A stretch of DNA of 40,665 nt from Akkermansiaceae bacterium (GCA_024233135.1 JACKPZ010000030.1:1-40665); one strand, 5' to 3'. Shown: positions 7,964-16,435, counted from the first letter of the stretch. The notes: generated by a model from the letters alone, not told the origin. Translations and numbers: made by a program.

Positions 7964-9286
7964 ATGCGTTCGTTCGTGATATCATGGTGCTTGCTTGGCG
8001 CGGTGGCCAGCGCGGGAAACCCGCATGTCGATTTCGCCTTCGGCGTGCTCGCGGAGCGGCGTGGCGACGATGCGCGGGCGGCGGAGCTTTACGAAAGCGC
8101 GCGCGTGGCCGACCCCACGGCCGGGCCGCTCGTGCGGCGCGGTGTTTCCCGGCTGCTGGACGAAGGGAATCGCTCCGCCGCGGTGGCGATGTTCCGCGAC
8201 TACGCGGCGGCCCGCGGCGACGACCCGTCGGTGCAGCTCGAATATGCCGACTTCCTCGTGAACCAAGGCCGCGGCGACGCGCTCGCGGAGAAACTCGCCG
8301 TCGAAACGCTCGACCGTGTCCTCGCCTCGCATCCCGGCAGCCCGCCGGTGGTCCAGCGGCTGGCCTCGCTGGTGCCCGATCGCGCCGCGGAGCTGGCGGC
8401 GAGCCTGGCAGATGACGATCCGGCCGCCGCGATGTTGTTTGCCTCGCTCTCGCGCGGTCTGCACGACGGCGACGACGTGGAGGCCCGGGCCGAGGTCGAC
8501 CGCCGATTTCTGAAGGCGGTCGATGCCCACCCGCGGGACCCTGCGCTCGCCCGCCGCGCCTCCGAGCACTTCCGTACGACGAAACGCACGGACGAGGCGA
8601 TCGATGTGTTGCGGACGCACGCCGATGCCGCTCCGTGGTCGCTCGACCTCCGGGCGCGCCTCGGCGTGCTGCTTTTCACCGCCGGCCGCGATGACGAAGG
8701 CCGCGGGGAACTGGAGAAACTTCTCGTCATCGCACCGGAGCACAAACTCGCCCACCAAGCGCTCGCGAAGCATTTCCGCAAGGCCGGCGACGATGAAATG
8801 GCGATGCGCCACAGCGCCGAACTGCTGCGCATCCGCGGCGGCGATCCCGATGAGTTCGTGAAACTCGCCGACGAATTCCTCGCCGCCGAACAACCCGCCA
8901 AGGCCCGCATCCTGCTCGAAAAGGCCGCCTTCGATCACCCCGACGACTTCTCCATCCTGCGTGCGCTGGCGATCGCCACCCGCCGCGACCCCGCGACGCG
9001 CTCCCGCGCCCCGCGTTTGTTCCGCGAGGCCGAGTCGCTGCTCGCGGAAGGGGAAACGCCGGATCCCGCGTTTCTCTCCGAGTCCGCCGAGTGCCTCATC
9101 GAGGCCGGCCAGACCAAGGCCGCCGAGGAGCGCCTGCGCTCCGCCATCCGTGCGATGCCCGCGGACGCCAAGCAGGAAACCGCCACCGCGTTGCGCCGTC
9201 TGGCCGGGTTGTGGGAGGCCGGAAACCGCAACACCGCGGCCGCCAAGGCGCTCCGCCAGCGCGCCGACGCGCTGGATCCTCCGTGA
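7964..9286 (+). CDS. Tetratricopeptide-repeat protein, exported
   Basis: A 440-residue protein with an N-terminal hydrophobic signal (about residues 1-17, ending AVASAG). It is otherwise built of alanine-rich helical repeats of about 34 residues with TPR character, for example FGVLAERRGDDARAAELYESA near residue 27, IDVLRTHADAAPWSLDLRARLG near 210 and LLEKAAFDHPDDFSILRALA near 310. TPR proteins act as scaffolds for protein complexes; the partner here is not known. The gene follows the rhomboid gene with a 5-bp gap and precedes ndk with 64 bp. The repeats are degenerate, so I give no exact repeat number. Confidence 0.8.
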   Translation: MRSFVISWCLLGAVASAGNPHVDFAFGVLAERRGDDARAAELYESARVADPTAGPLVRRGVSRLLDEGNRSAAVAMFRDYAAARGDDPSVQLEYADFLVNQGRGDALAEKLAVETLDRVLASHPGSPPVVQRLASLVPDRAAELAASLADDDPAAAMLFASLSRGLHDGDDVEARAEVDRRFLKAVDAHPRDPALARRASEHFRTTKRTDEAIDVLRTHADAAPWSLDLRARLGVLLFTAGRDDEGRGELEKLLVIAPEHKLAHQALAKHFRKAGDDEMAMRHSAELLRIRGGDPDEFVKLADEFLAAEQPAKARILLEKAAFDHPDDFSILRALAIATRRDPATRSRAPRLFREAESLLAEGETPDPAFLSESAECLIEAGQTKAAEERLRSAIRAMPADAKQETATALRRLAGLWEAGNRNTAAAKALRQRADALDPP

Positions 9287-9350
9287 ACGCGGCGGGTTCC
9301 TAACTTCAAAATGCTTGCGTATCGGCCCGCCGCTCCCTACTCCCACGCCC

Positions 9351-9788
9351 ATGGCTCTCGAAACGACCCTGATTCTGTTCAAACCGGATGCGATCCAGAA
9401 GCGTGTCACCGGCACGGTGCTCAAGCGCTACGAGGACGCGGGCTTCACCATCCGCGGCATCAAGATGATGAAACTCAGCGACGAAATCCTCGCCGAGCAC
9501 TACTCCCACATCGCCGACAAGCCGTTCTTCCCGGACGTCCGCAGTTTCATGCAGGAAACGCCGGTCATCGCCCTCGCGCTCGAAGGCGAGGACGTGATCT
9601 CGAAGGTCCGCGACCTGCTCGGCCCCACCGACTCGACCCAGGCCGCCCCCGGCACCATCCGTGGCGACTTCGGTTTCAAGGACGCCGACGCCAAGATGCG
9701 CAACGTCTGCCACGCCTCCGATTCGCCGGAAGCCGCGGCCGCCGAGATCAAGCGCTTCTTCGGTGACGACGAGGTGTTCTCGTTCTGA
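9351..9788 (+). CDS. ndk: Nucleoside diphosphate kinase
   Basis: This cytosolic enzyme moves the gamma-phosphate from NTPs (mainly ATP) to NDPs through a phosphohistidine. The 145-residue protein is full length. Lys11 lies in LILFKPDA, the substrate-binding arginine is in GTIRGDFG (Arg104), and the phosphoryl-accepting histidine is His121 in NVCHASDSPEAA. Here the usual HGSDS reads HASDS, a minor change. The start is the ATG at 9351; the open frame extends upstream into the TPR gene but that part is antisense-like noise. A strong hairpin terminator follows at 9816-9848. The function is secure. Confidence 0.97.
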   Translation: MALETTLILFKPDAIQKRVTGTVLKRYEDAGFTIRGIKMMKLSDEILAEHYSHIADKPFFPDVRSFMQETPVIALALEGEDVISKVRDLLGPTDSTQAAPGTIRGDFGFKDADAKMRNVCHASDSPEAAAAEIKRFFGDDEVFSF

Positions 9789-9815
9789 TCCACCGGACGA
9801 AACGATCTTTTTCTG

Positions 9816-9848
9816 AAAAGGGGGCGGCCTTCGGGTCGTCCCTTTTTT
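9816..9848 (+). terminator. Rho-independent terminator of ndk
   Basis: An inverted repeat AAAAGGG(GG)CGGCC - TTCG - GGTCGTCCCTTTTTT: a G+C-rich stem closed by a TTCG tetraloop and followed by a run of six T. It begins 28 bp after the ndk stop. The next start codon lies only 4 bp beyond the T run. Confidence 0.85.
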
Positions 9849-9852
9849 CGTG

Positions 9853-10614
9853 ATGAACATCGAGGACAGCAGCCTGTTGTTGAAAGACCTGGACCGGCCG
9901 ATCCCGCGGGAGGTGCTGGAGGAGGCTTCGGTTTCCGTGCCCTCGATCGCCCGCGCGGACGCCGCCCGCATCGAGGAACACCAGCAGGGCGGCATCCTCG
10001 TCTCGCACCTGCCGCGGCCCGAGGCGCTCGCGTTCCAGCGGGCTCTGGCGAAATCCGGTCACGACACCGAGGTCGTCGCCGACCGCGACATGCCGAAACT
10101 CCACGACAGCCGGCAGGTCCAGCGCATCGAGTTGCGCGGCGAGTCGCTCGTTCTCACCGACGGCATGGGCCGCGAACGCTTGCGCGCCGTTGCGGATCTC
10201 GTGTTCCTCGCGGCGGGGTTTCATCACAAGGTCGAGGGACGGACGCATGTGGAAAGCCATTTCGACTTCAGCGGCGGGGTCACCGGGGAAGAGGCGCCGA
10301 AATGGGTCACCACCCGCGACTACCGCGAGGAAGAAGTCTCGTTGTTCCGCGTCGATTTCTTCTTCTGGAGCGAGCCGAACCGCCTGCACGCGCCGTTGGC
10401 CGGGGAAACCGTCGTGTTTTTCCAAAACAAGGCGTTGCGCCTGCGCGACCGCGACGGCATCGCCGAAGTGATCCGCTCGCTCGGCGGCTTGCTCCCGCCC
10501 CAGCGGCTCAACTCGGTGCTCGCATCGCGCACGGCCGGCGCCCCGTTTCCCAGTCTCGCAAGCTACGAAAACGAGATCCGCTGGCGCTTCCACCGGCTCA
10601 AGACAAGGGCATGA
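9853..10614 (+). CDS. Conserved-looking cytosolic protein of unknown function
   Basis: The predicted protein has 253 residues, with no signal peptide or membrane segment. I do not recognise the family. Visible parts are an N-terminal segment with RPIPREVLEEASVSVPSIA, an alpha-beta segment GGILVSHLPRPEALAFQRAL followed by GHDTEVVADRDMP (resembling a small ferredoxin-like fold), and a central beta-rich part rich in aromatics (SLFRVDFFFWSEPNRLHA). The ATG at 9853 is preferred over the GTG one codon earlier. It starts 4 bp after the ndk terminator, so it needs its own promoter and is probably leaderless or nearly so. Codon usage resembles its neighbours. Confidence 0.65.
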   Translation: MNIEDSSLLLKDLDRPIPREVLEEASVSVPSIARADAARIEEHQQGGILVSHLPRPEALAFQRALAKSGHDTEVVADRDMPKLHDSRQVQRIELRGESLVLTDGMGRERLRAVADLVFLAAGFHHKVEGRTHVESHFDFSGGVTGEEAPKWVTTRDYREEEVSLFRVDFFFWSEPNRLHAPLAGETVVFFQNKALRLRDRDGIAEVIRSLGGLLPPQRLNSVLASRTAGAPFPSLASYENEIRWRFHRLKTRA

Positions 10615-10621
10615 TCGCCGC

Positions 10622-10649
10622 TTGTGCACGGCGTCGCTGTTGCTAGATT
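10622..10649 (+). promoter_or_regulatory. Candidate extended -10 promoter of the cardiolipin synthase gene
   Basis: TTGTGC (10622-10627), 16 bases, then TAGATT (10644-10649) preceded by TGC, the extended -10 form. The box ends 6 bases before the GTG start at 10656, which would give a leaderless message. Confidence 0.3.
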
Positions 10650-10655
10650 GGAAGC

Positions 10656-12098
10656 GTGTGGTTCCCGGATCTGGCGAAGGAAACATGGGTGGGCATGATC
10701 GTCGCGATCCTGTTCTACATCGTCGGCATCCTGCATGTGCTCCACGCGCTGATGAACGTGCGCACCTCGCAGGGGACCATCGCATGGGTCATCTCGCTGG
10801 TCACCGTGCCCTTCGTCGCGATCCCGCTTTACTGGTTGTTAGGCAGAAACCGCTTCGAGGGATACGTCGGCGGACGGCGTGAAAAGGACCAGCGGCTCGG
10901 GTTGCTCGCCCGCTCGATGCACGAGCGTCTGCGCTCGCTGGAGGTCGATATCCCCGAGGACGACGCCTTCGAACGCGCGGCCCGCCTGCTCGGCGGCCTG
11001 CCGTTCACCCGGGGCAACCGGCTCGACCTGCTCATCGATGGCGAGCACACCTTCCAGCGGATCTTCGAGGCCATCCACGGTGCGGAAAAATACCTGTGTG
11101 TGAACTTCTTCATCGTGAAGAACGACAAGCTCGGTGTCCGTTTCCAGGAAGCGCTCATCGAGCGGGCGAAGGCCGGCGTGGAGGTTTATTTCCTCTTCGA
11201 CGAGTTCGGCTCCTACCGGCTGCCGCGCGAATACCTGCGGAAACTCCGCGACGCCGGAGTGCATTGCCATCCCTTCGGCACCAATCGTTTCTGGTGGTCG
11301 CGGCTGCAGGTGAACTTCCGCAACCACCGCAAGATCGTCATCGCGGATGGCGAGGTCGCCTTCATCGGCGGGCTCAACGTCGGCGATGAATATCTCGGGC
11401 GCAGCAAGAAGTTCGGCCTCTGGCGCGACACCCATCTCGAGATGCGCGGGCCGATCGTCCAAGCGGTGCAGATGGTGTTTCTCGAAGACTGGTTCTGGGC
11501 CACCGACAAGGTGCCGGACCTGTCGTGGGACGAGGGGCCGGAAGAGGCCGACCAGATCGCCGCGATCATTCCGACCGGCCCGGCCGACCCGGCGGACTCG
11601 TGGCAGCTCGTCGTCGCCGAGGCCGCGAACTCGGCGCGCGACCGTCTGTGGATCGCGTCCCCGTATTTCGTTCCGGACGAGGGCGTCCTGACCGCGTTGC
11701 AAACAGCGGCGTTGCGCGGCGTCGACGTACGGATCATGATTCCCGAGCGAGCGGATCATCTTCTCGTCTGGCTCTCGGCGTTTTCCTACTACGAACTCAC
11801 CATTCCCTTCGGCGTCGGGATCTATCGGTATCGCAAGGGTTTCCTGCATCAAAAGGTGATGCTCATCGACGAACGACTCGCCGCCGTGGGCACCGCGAAT
11901 CTCGATAACCGCTCGTTCCGTCTCAACTTCGAGATCACCGCGTTTTCGAACGACGACCGTTTCGTGCTCGAGGTGGCGGACATGCTGCGCGCCGATTTCA
12001 AGCAATCGAAACGCGTTCACATCGGGCATTTCAAAGGACGCCCGCTGTGGTTCCGTCTCGCCTGCCGCGCGGCACGGCTGTTGGCGCCCATCCAGTAG
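10656..12098 (+). CDS. cls: Cardiolipin synthase, phospholipase D type
   Basis: This membrane enzyme joins phosphatidylglycerol units into cardiolipin. The 480-residue protein has two N-terminal membrane helices (about residues 12-31 and 42-62) and two HKD catalytic motifs. The first is His224-x-Lys226-x4-Asp231 in NHRKIVIADGEVAFIGG. The second is His398-x-Lys400-x4-Asp405 in LHQKVMLIDERLAAVGTAN. Length and arrangement fit the ClsA-type family. The start is GTG at 10656, which places the first helix correctly. It converges on the sulfatase cluster with only 12 bp between the two stop codons, so there is no room for a separate terminator. Confidence 0.93.
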   Translation: MWFPDLAKETWVGMIVAILFYIVGILHVLHALMNVRTSQGTIAWVISLVTVPFVAIPLYWLLGRNRFEGYVGGRREKDQRLGLLARSMHERLRSLEVDIPEDDAFERAARLLGGLPFTRGNRLDLLIDGEHTFQRIFEAIHGAEKYLCVNFFIVKNDKLGVRFQEALIERAKAGVEVYFLFDEFGSYRLPREYLRKLRDAGVHCHPFGTNRFWWSRLQVNFRNHRKIVIADGEVAFIGGLNVGDEYLGRSKKFGLWRDTHLEMRGPIVQAVQMVFLEDWFWATDKVPDLSWDEGPEEADQIAAIIPTGPADPADSWQLVVAEAANSARDRLWIASPYFVPDEGVLTALQTAALRGVDVRIMIPERADHLLVWLSAFSYYELTIPFGVGIYRYRKGFLHQKVMLIDERLAAVGTANLDNRSFRLNFEITAFSNDDRFVLEVADMLRADFKQSKRVHIGHFKGRPLWFRLACRAARLLAPIQ

Positions 12099-12110
12099 GG
12101 GCCGCGGGCG

Positions 12111-13529
12111 TCATTGCTGCGGAGCGATTCCGTGCAGGTGAGCGCCTTGGCGCGCGGCTTTGAGCGCGGCGGGAGTGTCCACCGGGATGCCGGGATCGTG
12201 TTGGCGCGCGAGCCATGCGTCGAGCGCCGCGGTGAGACGTTTTTTCTCCGCGGAGGCGCTTGCTTCGGTGGCGATGTCGTGGAGGTTGAAGCGGTCGTCA
12301 TCGAGACGGTAGAGCAACTCGGCGGGCCCGCTGAGGGCGCGGGCGGCGAGTTTGCAAACCTTCGGCTGGGTCAGCGGGTTCGCGCCCATCCAGCTGGCCC
12401 AGTAGTCGTTGTGCTCCTTCTGTGAACCCATGACCCACTTGATCACGTGCGGAGAGCCGGGTGTTAGATTGCGGATGTAGCGGTGGCGTCCGTCGGTCAC
12501 CGAGCGGATCGGATAGGCGGGGCCTTCTGGGAGGTTGTTGTGCAGCGAGTAGGCGAACTCGCGGTGTTTCTCCGACTTCCCGGCGAGCACGGAGGCGAAC
12601 GACGCGCCGTCGAAGTGCTCCTTCTCCACCGTCCCGCCGGCGAGTTCGATGAGCGTCGGTGCGACATCGGCGTATTGCACGAGGGCGTCGCTGCGTTTTC
12701 CCGCGGCGATCCTGCCCGGCCAGCGGGCGACCATCGCGGTGTGCACGCCGGTCTCCCAGTTGGTCCACTTGCAGCCGGGAAACTGCGCGCCCTGCTCGGA
12801 GCTGAAGAGGACCACGGTGTTGTCCGCCTGGCCGGACTTCTCCAACACCCCGAGGATTTCCCCGACCTGGCCGTCCATGTAGGTGATCTCGGCGAGGTAG
12901 CGCGAGAAGTTCCCGCGGGTCTCCGGCGTGTCGGCGAGGAACGGCGGAAGCTGGATCTTCTCCGGCGGATAAGCCGAGGCGTCGCCCATCACCCATGGCA
13001 CGTGCGGCTCGACCAAGGCGACGACGAGGCAGAAGGGCTCCTGGTGTTTCTCCGCGGACATGTAGTCGCGGATTCCTGTTAGGTCATGCGGGTTCGTGGG
13101 AATGCGGACGCAGTTGTCGTCGAAACCCGGAACGTCATCGAAGGGAAACGCCTTGCGCGGCGTCACGTGGGTCTTGCCGGTGATGCCGACGCGGTATCCG
13201 AGCGGCCGCAGGTAGTGGGGCAGGCTGGTGGTTTCCGGCCGGCTCGCCGAGTGGTTCCAGGCGGCTCCGTTGCGCAGAGGAAACTGCCCGCTGTAGAGTT
13301 CCGAGCGGCACGGCTGGCACATCGCCGCGGATACATAGGCGTGGTTGAACGTGAGACCTTCTCCGGCAAGGCGGTCGATGTTCGGCGTCTTCGCGTTCCG
13401 CCCGCCGTAGAGCGGAAGATCGCTGAAGGTGCAGTCGTCGGCGAGGATGAGGAGGATGTTCGGCCGTTCCGCGGCCAGGGCCGGGATCAGGAGAACGGCG
13501 AGGGAAAGCGAGCGGATCAGGGTTTTCAT
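12111..13529 (-). CDS. Secreted S1-family sulfatase, SEQG subgroup
   Basis: A 472-residue sulfatase with a signal peptide (residues 1-20). The metal site begins ADDCTFSD (Asp31-Asp32). The formylglycine motif is C-Q-P-C-R starting at Cys71, with a second cysteine inside it. Where most family members have S-D-N/H-G as metal ligands, this one has SSEQGAQFPGCKW, replacing Asp by Glu and Asn by Gln. The protein encoded at 25033-26433 has the same SEQG form and similar ends (GKTHVTP, RWPGRI), so the two form one subgroup. It is the last gene of the minus-strand cluster. A 199-bp gap separates it from the upstream sulfatase, long enough for its own promoter. The substrate is unknown. Confidence 0.92.
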   Translation of the reverse strand: MKTLIRSLSLAVLLIPALAAERPNILLILADDCTFSDLPLYGGRNAKTPNIDRLAGEGLTFNHAYVSAAMCQPCRSELYSGQFPLRNGAAWNHSASRPETTSLPHYLRPLGYRVGITGKTHVTPRKAFPFDDVPGFDDNCVRIPTNPHDLTGIRDYMSAEKHQEPFCLVVALVEPHVPWVMGDASAYPPEKIQLPPFLADTPETRGNFSRYLAEITYMDGQVGEILGVLEKSGQADNTVVLFSSEQGAQFPGCKWTNWETGVHTAMVARWPGRIAAGKRSDALVQYADVAPTLIELAGGTVEKEHFDGASFASVLAGKSEKHREFAYSLHNNLPEGPAYPIRSVTDGRHRYIRNLTPGSPHVIKWVMGSQKEHNDYWASWMGANPLTQPKVCKLAARALSGPAELLYRLDDDRFNLHDIATEASASAEKKRLTAALDAWLARQHDPGIPVDTPAALKAARQGAHLHGIAPQQ

Positions 13530-13593
13530 GGATGGCGTTCCTGCGAGAAGGTATTTCGTGGGGGAGGGGAACCGTTCGGATTTTCCCGGACTT

Positions 13594-13728
13594 TCAACGG
13601 AAAGTCACCTCGTCGATGTTCGGACCGGATTGGCCGGCGGTCCGCGGCACGAGCGTGTCGGCGCCCGCCCATGTCCGTCGTCGCGATGAATGTGAAACGC
13701 GTGACGAGGGGCGGGAACAACAGGCGGA
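13594..13728 (-). pseudogene. Possible remnant of a carbohydrate-binding module C-terminus
   Basis: This gap between two sulfatase genes is not random in translation. One minus-strand frame reads RFTFIATTDMGG and, after a one-base shift near 13665, another frame continues GADTLVPRTAGQSGPNIDEV and ends TFR before a stop at 13594. An ending of the type GPNID-x-V-x-F is typical of CBM6/CBM35-like and related beta-sandwich domains. A decayed or deleted hydrolase gene would explain it. The alternative is chance coding in G+C-rich DNA, so confidence is low. Confidence 0.3.
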
Positions 13729-15156
13729 TCACGATCGTTTGTTGCGGATTCTGCGGAATTCGGCGGCGAGCGCCTTCACACGATCGGAATGCCGGTCGAT
13801 CAGATTCGTTTCCTCTCCGAGGTCGTTTTCAAGATCGTAGAGGGCCACCGGCCGGCCGCCGGCGTCGAGCACGAGTTTCCAGTCTCCCTGATAGATGGCG
13901 AAGGCCATTTCCCGGCCGGAGTTCTTGTTTTTCTTCGCCTTTGTCGCGGATTTGAGTTTTCCGGCTTGGTAGCCGAAATCAACGGATGGCCCGCGCCCCG
14001 GGCTGGATTGGGTGACGAGGAAGTCCCGCAGCGGTGTTCTGACAGGCACGTCGCCCAACAGAACGGGCGCGAGACTGACGGAGTCAACCGCCTGGCCATG
14101 CGGCTTTTCGACGCCGGCGAGATCGAGGGCGGTGGCGACCACATCGTGGGTGCCGATCGGATGATGATAGCGGGTTCCGGGCGCGACGCGGCCCGGCCAC
14201 GAGGCGATGAACGGCACCCGTGTGCCGCCCTCGAAGATCGTGCTCTTTTTTCCCCGGAGTCCGGCGACGGAGTCATGGCCCATGGCGCGCTCGAAAGGCA
14301 GGCCGCCGTTGTCCGATGTGTAAATGACGAGCGTGTCGTCGCGGATGCCGAGTGTCTCCAGGGTGCGGACCAGTTCACCGAGCAGGATGTCGGTTTCGTG
14401 CACCATGTCGGTGCGTCCGGTCATGCCCGTCACCCCCTTGAGTTTCTTGCCGGCGATCCTAACGGCGGGGACGTATGGCTCATGGGCGCCGTCGGTGCAG
14501 AAGTGCAGGAAAAACGGGCGGTCCCCGTGGTTCCGGACATGGTCCTTGAGAAAGGAAACCGCATCATCTAGCAGAGTGGCGCCGACCTTGGACGCGTCCC
14601 AATCGGGTGCCTTGCCGCGTTTCAACCCGGACAAGGTGATGCCGTCGCGGAAAAACGCCTGCGGAGGCGCCTGGTGGCCGCGGGGGATGAGAAGCGAGTG
14701 GTCGAAACCCCACTTGACGGGGGCGGCGGTCCGAACGGGCGGCACTCCGGGTTTCATCCCCCAGAATCCGCCGATGCCCGCTTTTCCGAACATCGCGCTT
14801 CGATAGCCTGCGTCGCGCAGCATTTGTGCGATGGATTTCTGACCCACCCGGAACTGGGAGGGGATGTTATACCCCCAGGTGCCTTTCTGTGAACGGCCCC
14901 GCCACGGGTAGTTCCCGCTGAGCATCGAGTAACGGGTGGGCGCGCACAGGGCCGCCGCGGCGTGGGCGTGCGTGAAGCGCATGCCTTCCGCCGCCAGCTT
15001 GTCGACCGCCGGAGCGGGAATCCGGCTCTTCGGATTGTAACACGGGAGATCTCCCCAGCCGACGTCATCGGTGAGAATCACGAGGATGTTCGGTTGCTTC
15101 GCCGCGGCGAGAGGTGCGGCGAGGAGCATCAGGGCGGCGAGCAGCGATCGTTTCAT
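13729..15156 (-). CDS. Secreted S1-family sulfatase (arylsulfatase A-like)
   Basis: A 475-residue sulfatase with a signal peptide (about residues 1-19). It has metal ligands in LTDDVGWGD (Asp30-Asp31), the formylglycine motif C-A-P-T-R at Cys71, GKAGIGG in the place of the usual GKWHLG, and YTSDNGGLPFE. FEGGTRVPFIASWPG and ALYDLENDLGEE complete the pattern. The GKAG form replaces Trp-His after the conserved lysine, which may change substrate contacts. The gene lies between the TIM-barrel hydrolase gene (86 bp upstream in transcription) and the SEQG sulfatase. The substrate is unknown. Confidence 0.93.
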   Translation of the reverse strand: MKRSLLAALMLLAAPLAAAKQPNILVILTDDVGWGDLPCYNPKSRIPAPAVDKLAAEGMRFTHAHAAAALCAPTRYSMLSGNYPWRGRSQKGTWGYNIPSQFRVGQKSIAQMLRDAGYRSAMFGKAGIGGFWGMKPGVPPVRTAAPVKWGFDHSLLIPRGHQAPPQAFFRDGITLSGLKRGKAPDWDASKVGATLLDDAVSFLKDHVRNHGDRPFFLHFCTDGAHEPYVPAVRIAGKKLKGVTGMTGRTDMVHETDILLGELVRTLETLGIRDDTLVIYTSDNGGLPFERAMGHDSVAGLRGKKSTIFEGGTRVPFIASWPGRVAPGTRYHHPIGTHDVVATALDLAGVEKPHGQAVDSVSLAPVLLGDVPVRTPLRDFLVTQSSPGRGPSVDFGYQAGKLKSATKAKKNKNSGREMAFAIYQGDWKLVLDAGGRPVALYDLENDLGEETNLIDRHSDRVKALAAEFRRIRNKRS

Positions 15157-15242
15157 TGGGTCGGATCTTCTCTATAGGAACTTGCCGCGTCGGGGTCACT
15201 GAGAAATCCCGGAACGGCCGGTGATCGCCGCATCCGCGACAA

Positions 15243-16400
15243 CTACGGGTTCCTGCGCCTGAATTCCTGATAGAAACCGGGCCGTGTCGCCGGCCGCGAT
15301 GGGTCGTCGGATGTGGCGAGAGCGTTGAAGAAGATCGGGTTGAGGATCCACGGGGTGCCGTCCGCTTTCATCGGGCGGGCGTTTCCGGAAGCGCCCTGGG
15401 CATACGCGGAGGTCGCGAGGATGACTCCGTGTTTCTCCATCAGCTCGCAGGACTTGCGGAGGAACTGCGGGTCGTCCCACGGCTGTGAGGCGAGGAAATC
15501 ATGCATCACGGACTCGGGCACGGGCTTGCGGACGCAGTCGTTGAGGAAATCGCGGACGGTCGTTTCGGGTGCGATGCCGCGGGTTTCCGCGAAGCGCTTG
15601 CCGGCCGGCGCGGCGCCGATGGGACGCGCGAGCTGGCGTTTGTAGTGCCAGACGATTGAGAACTCGGTGATGACGAACGGTTTTTCCGGGACCTTTCCAC
15701 GGACGAAGGACAGCGCCTCTTCGAATTCCTCCAGATTGTTGTGATGAAGGTGGAAGTTCACCGCGTCGAGCTCCTTGGTGGCGGCGAGCCACTCGAGGAG
15801 CGCGAGGTTGGCCGGGTGCTCGCGCATCCGCCGCTGGTCCATGCGCGTGAAACCGCCGCACGATAGCCGGAGCGGTGGTCCGTCGCCGCCGAGATTGTTC
15901 TTCAGGCCGTGGACGTGCGTGGTGAGCCGCTGGAGGAAACGCACCATCGGGATCGTCCCGTCGCCTCCGGGTTTCATGTCCTCGGGCATGGTGTCGATGT
16001 GCACCTCGTTCACGAGCAGCAGCAGATCGGGATGGAGTTCGCTCGCGACCCGTGTGGCGAAGTCGAAGCACTCCTTCTCCCGCGGGCTGTCCGGTGCCGG
16101 CACCCGGATGTGTTTCTTCTGGAAATCCCATTTGATCGTGATCGCGATCTTACGGCCGTCTTCGCGCGCCGCGAGAAACGCTTTCACACCGGGATCGTTG
16201 GTCAGCTTCTTCCTTCCTGATAGAAACCCGGACGCCGGCAGGAAACCGCGGACCCACCCCGGGTTTCCCGACTTGAGGAGTTCCGGTTTCGCGGCGGCGA
16301 GATGCTCGTTGAAGTTGGCGCCGAGCTGGAGCGGCGCCGCGGCGAGGTGGCCGGCGGCGAGGTGGCCGGCGGCGAGGGCGAGGAAACAAAGGAGTCGCAT
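15243..16400 (-). CDS. Putative secreted TIM-barrel glycoside hydrolase (clan GH-A-like)
   Basis: A 385-residue protein with a signal peptide that contains a short LAAGH repeat. I cannot place it in a numbered GH family. The layout suggests a (beta/alpha)8 hydrolase: a strand ending in LLLLVNEVHI (Glu132 a candidate acid/base) and a later strand KPFVITEFSIVW (Glu246 a candidate nucleophile), about 114 residues apart. Between them are GGFTRM and DAVNFHLHHNN, which resemble strand ends in clan GH-A. The ATG at 16400 is chosen because it gives a clean signal peptide; the open frame upstream adds residues with no signal character. A promoter-like element lies just upstream. Its place among sulfatases supports action on the same glycan. 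Confidence 0.6.
   Translation of the reverse strand: MRLLCFLALAAGHLAAGHLAAAPLQLGANFNEHLAAAKPELLKSGNPGWVRGFLPASGFLSGRKKLTNDPGVKAFLAAREDGRKIAITIKWDFQKKHIRVPAPDSPREKECFDFATRVASELHPDLLLLVNEVHIDTMPEDMKPGGDGTIPMVRFLQRLTTHVHGLKNNLGGDGPPLRLSCGGFTRMDQRRMREHPANLALLEWLAATKELDAVNFHLHHNNLEEFEEALSFVRGKVPEKPFVITEFSIVWHYKRQLARPIGAAPAGKRFAETRGIAPETTVRDFLNDCVRKPVPESVMHDFLASQPWDDPQFLRKSCELMEKHGVILATSAYAQGASGNARPMKADGTPWILNPIFFNALATSDDPSRPATRPGFYQEFRRRNP
16339..16377. repeat. 15-bp tandem repeat in a signal-peptide region
   Basis: The unit GCGGCGAGGTGGCCG occurs twice in full (16339-16353, 16354-16368) and once partly (16369-16377). On the minus strand it codes for the LAAGH repeat in the signal peptide of the putative hydrolase. 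It is a multiple of three, so copy-number change would alter signal-peptide length without breaking the frame. Confidence 0.9.
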
Positions 16401-16408
16401 GCAAAAGG

Positions 16409-16435
16409 CAATTCCCCGGCAAGGACGGGTGTTCC
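16409..16435 (-). promoter_or_regulatory. Candidate ECF-type promoter, looser copy (site A)
   Basis: On the minus strand GGAACACC (from 16435) is followed, 17 bases after GGAAC, by AATTG (16413-16409). It ends 8 bases before the start codon of the putative hydrolase. It shares GGAACACC exactly with site B before the sigma factor gene and about 19 of 27 positions overall by eye. Confidence 0.4.

Noticed and set aside
8961..9350. N-terminal extension of nucleoside diphosphate kinase
   Set aside because: It is out of frame inside the TPR gene; ndk proteins begin at the ATG at 9351.
12099..12110. Terminator between the convergent cardiolipin synthase and sulfatase genes
   Set aside because: Only 12 bases separate the stop codons and no hairpin with a T run is visible.
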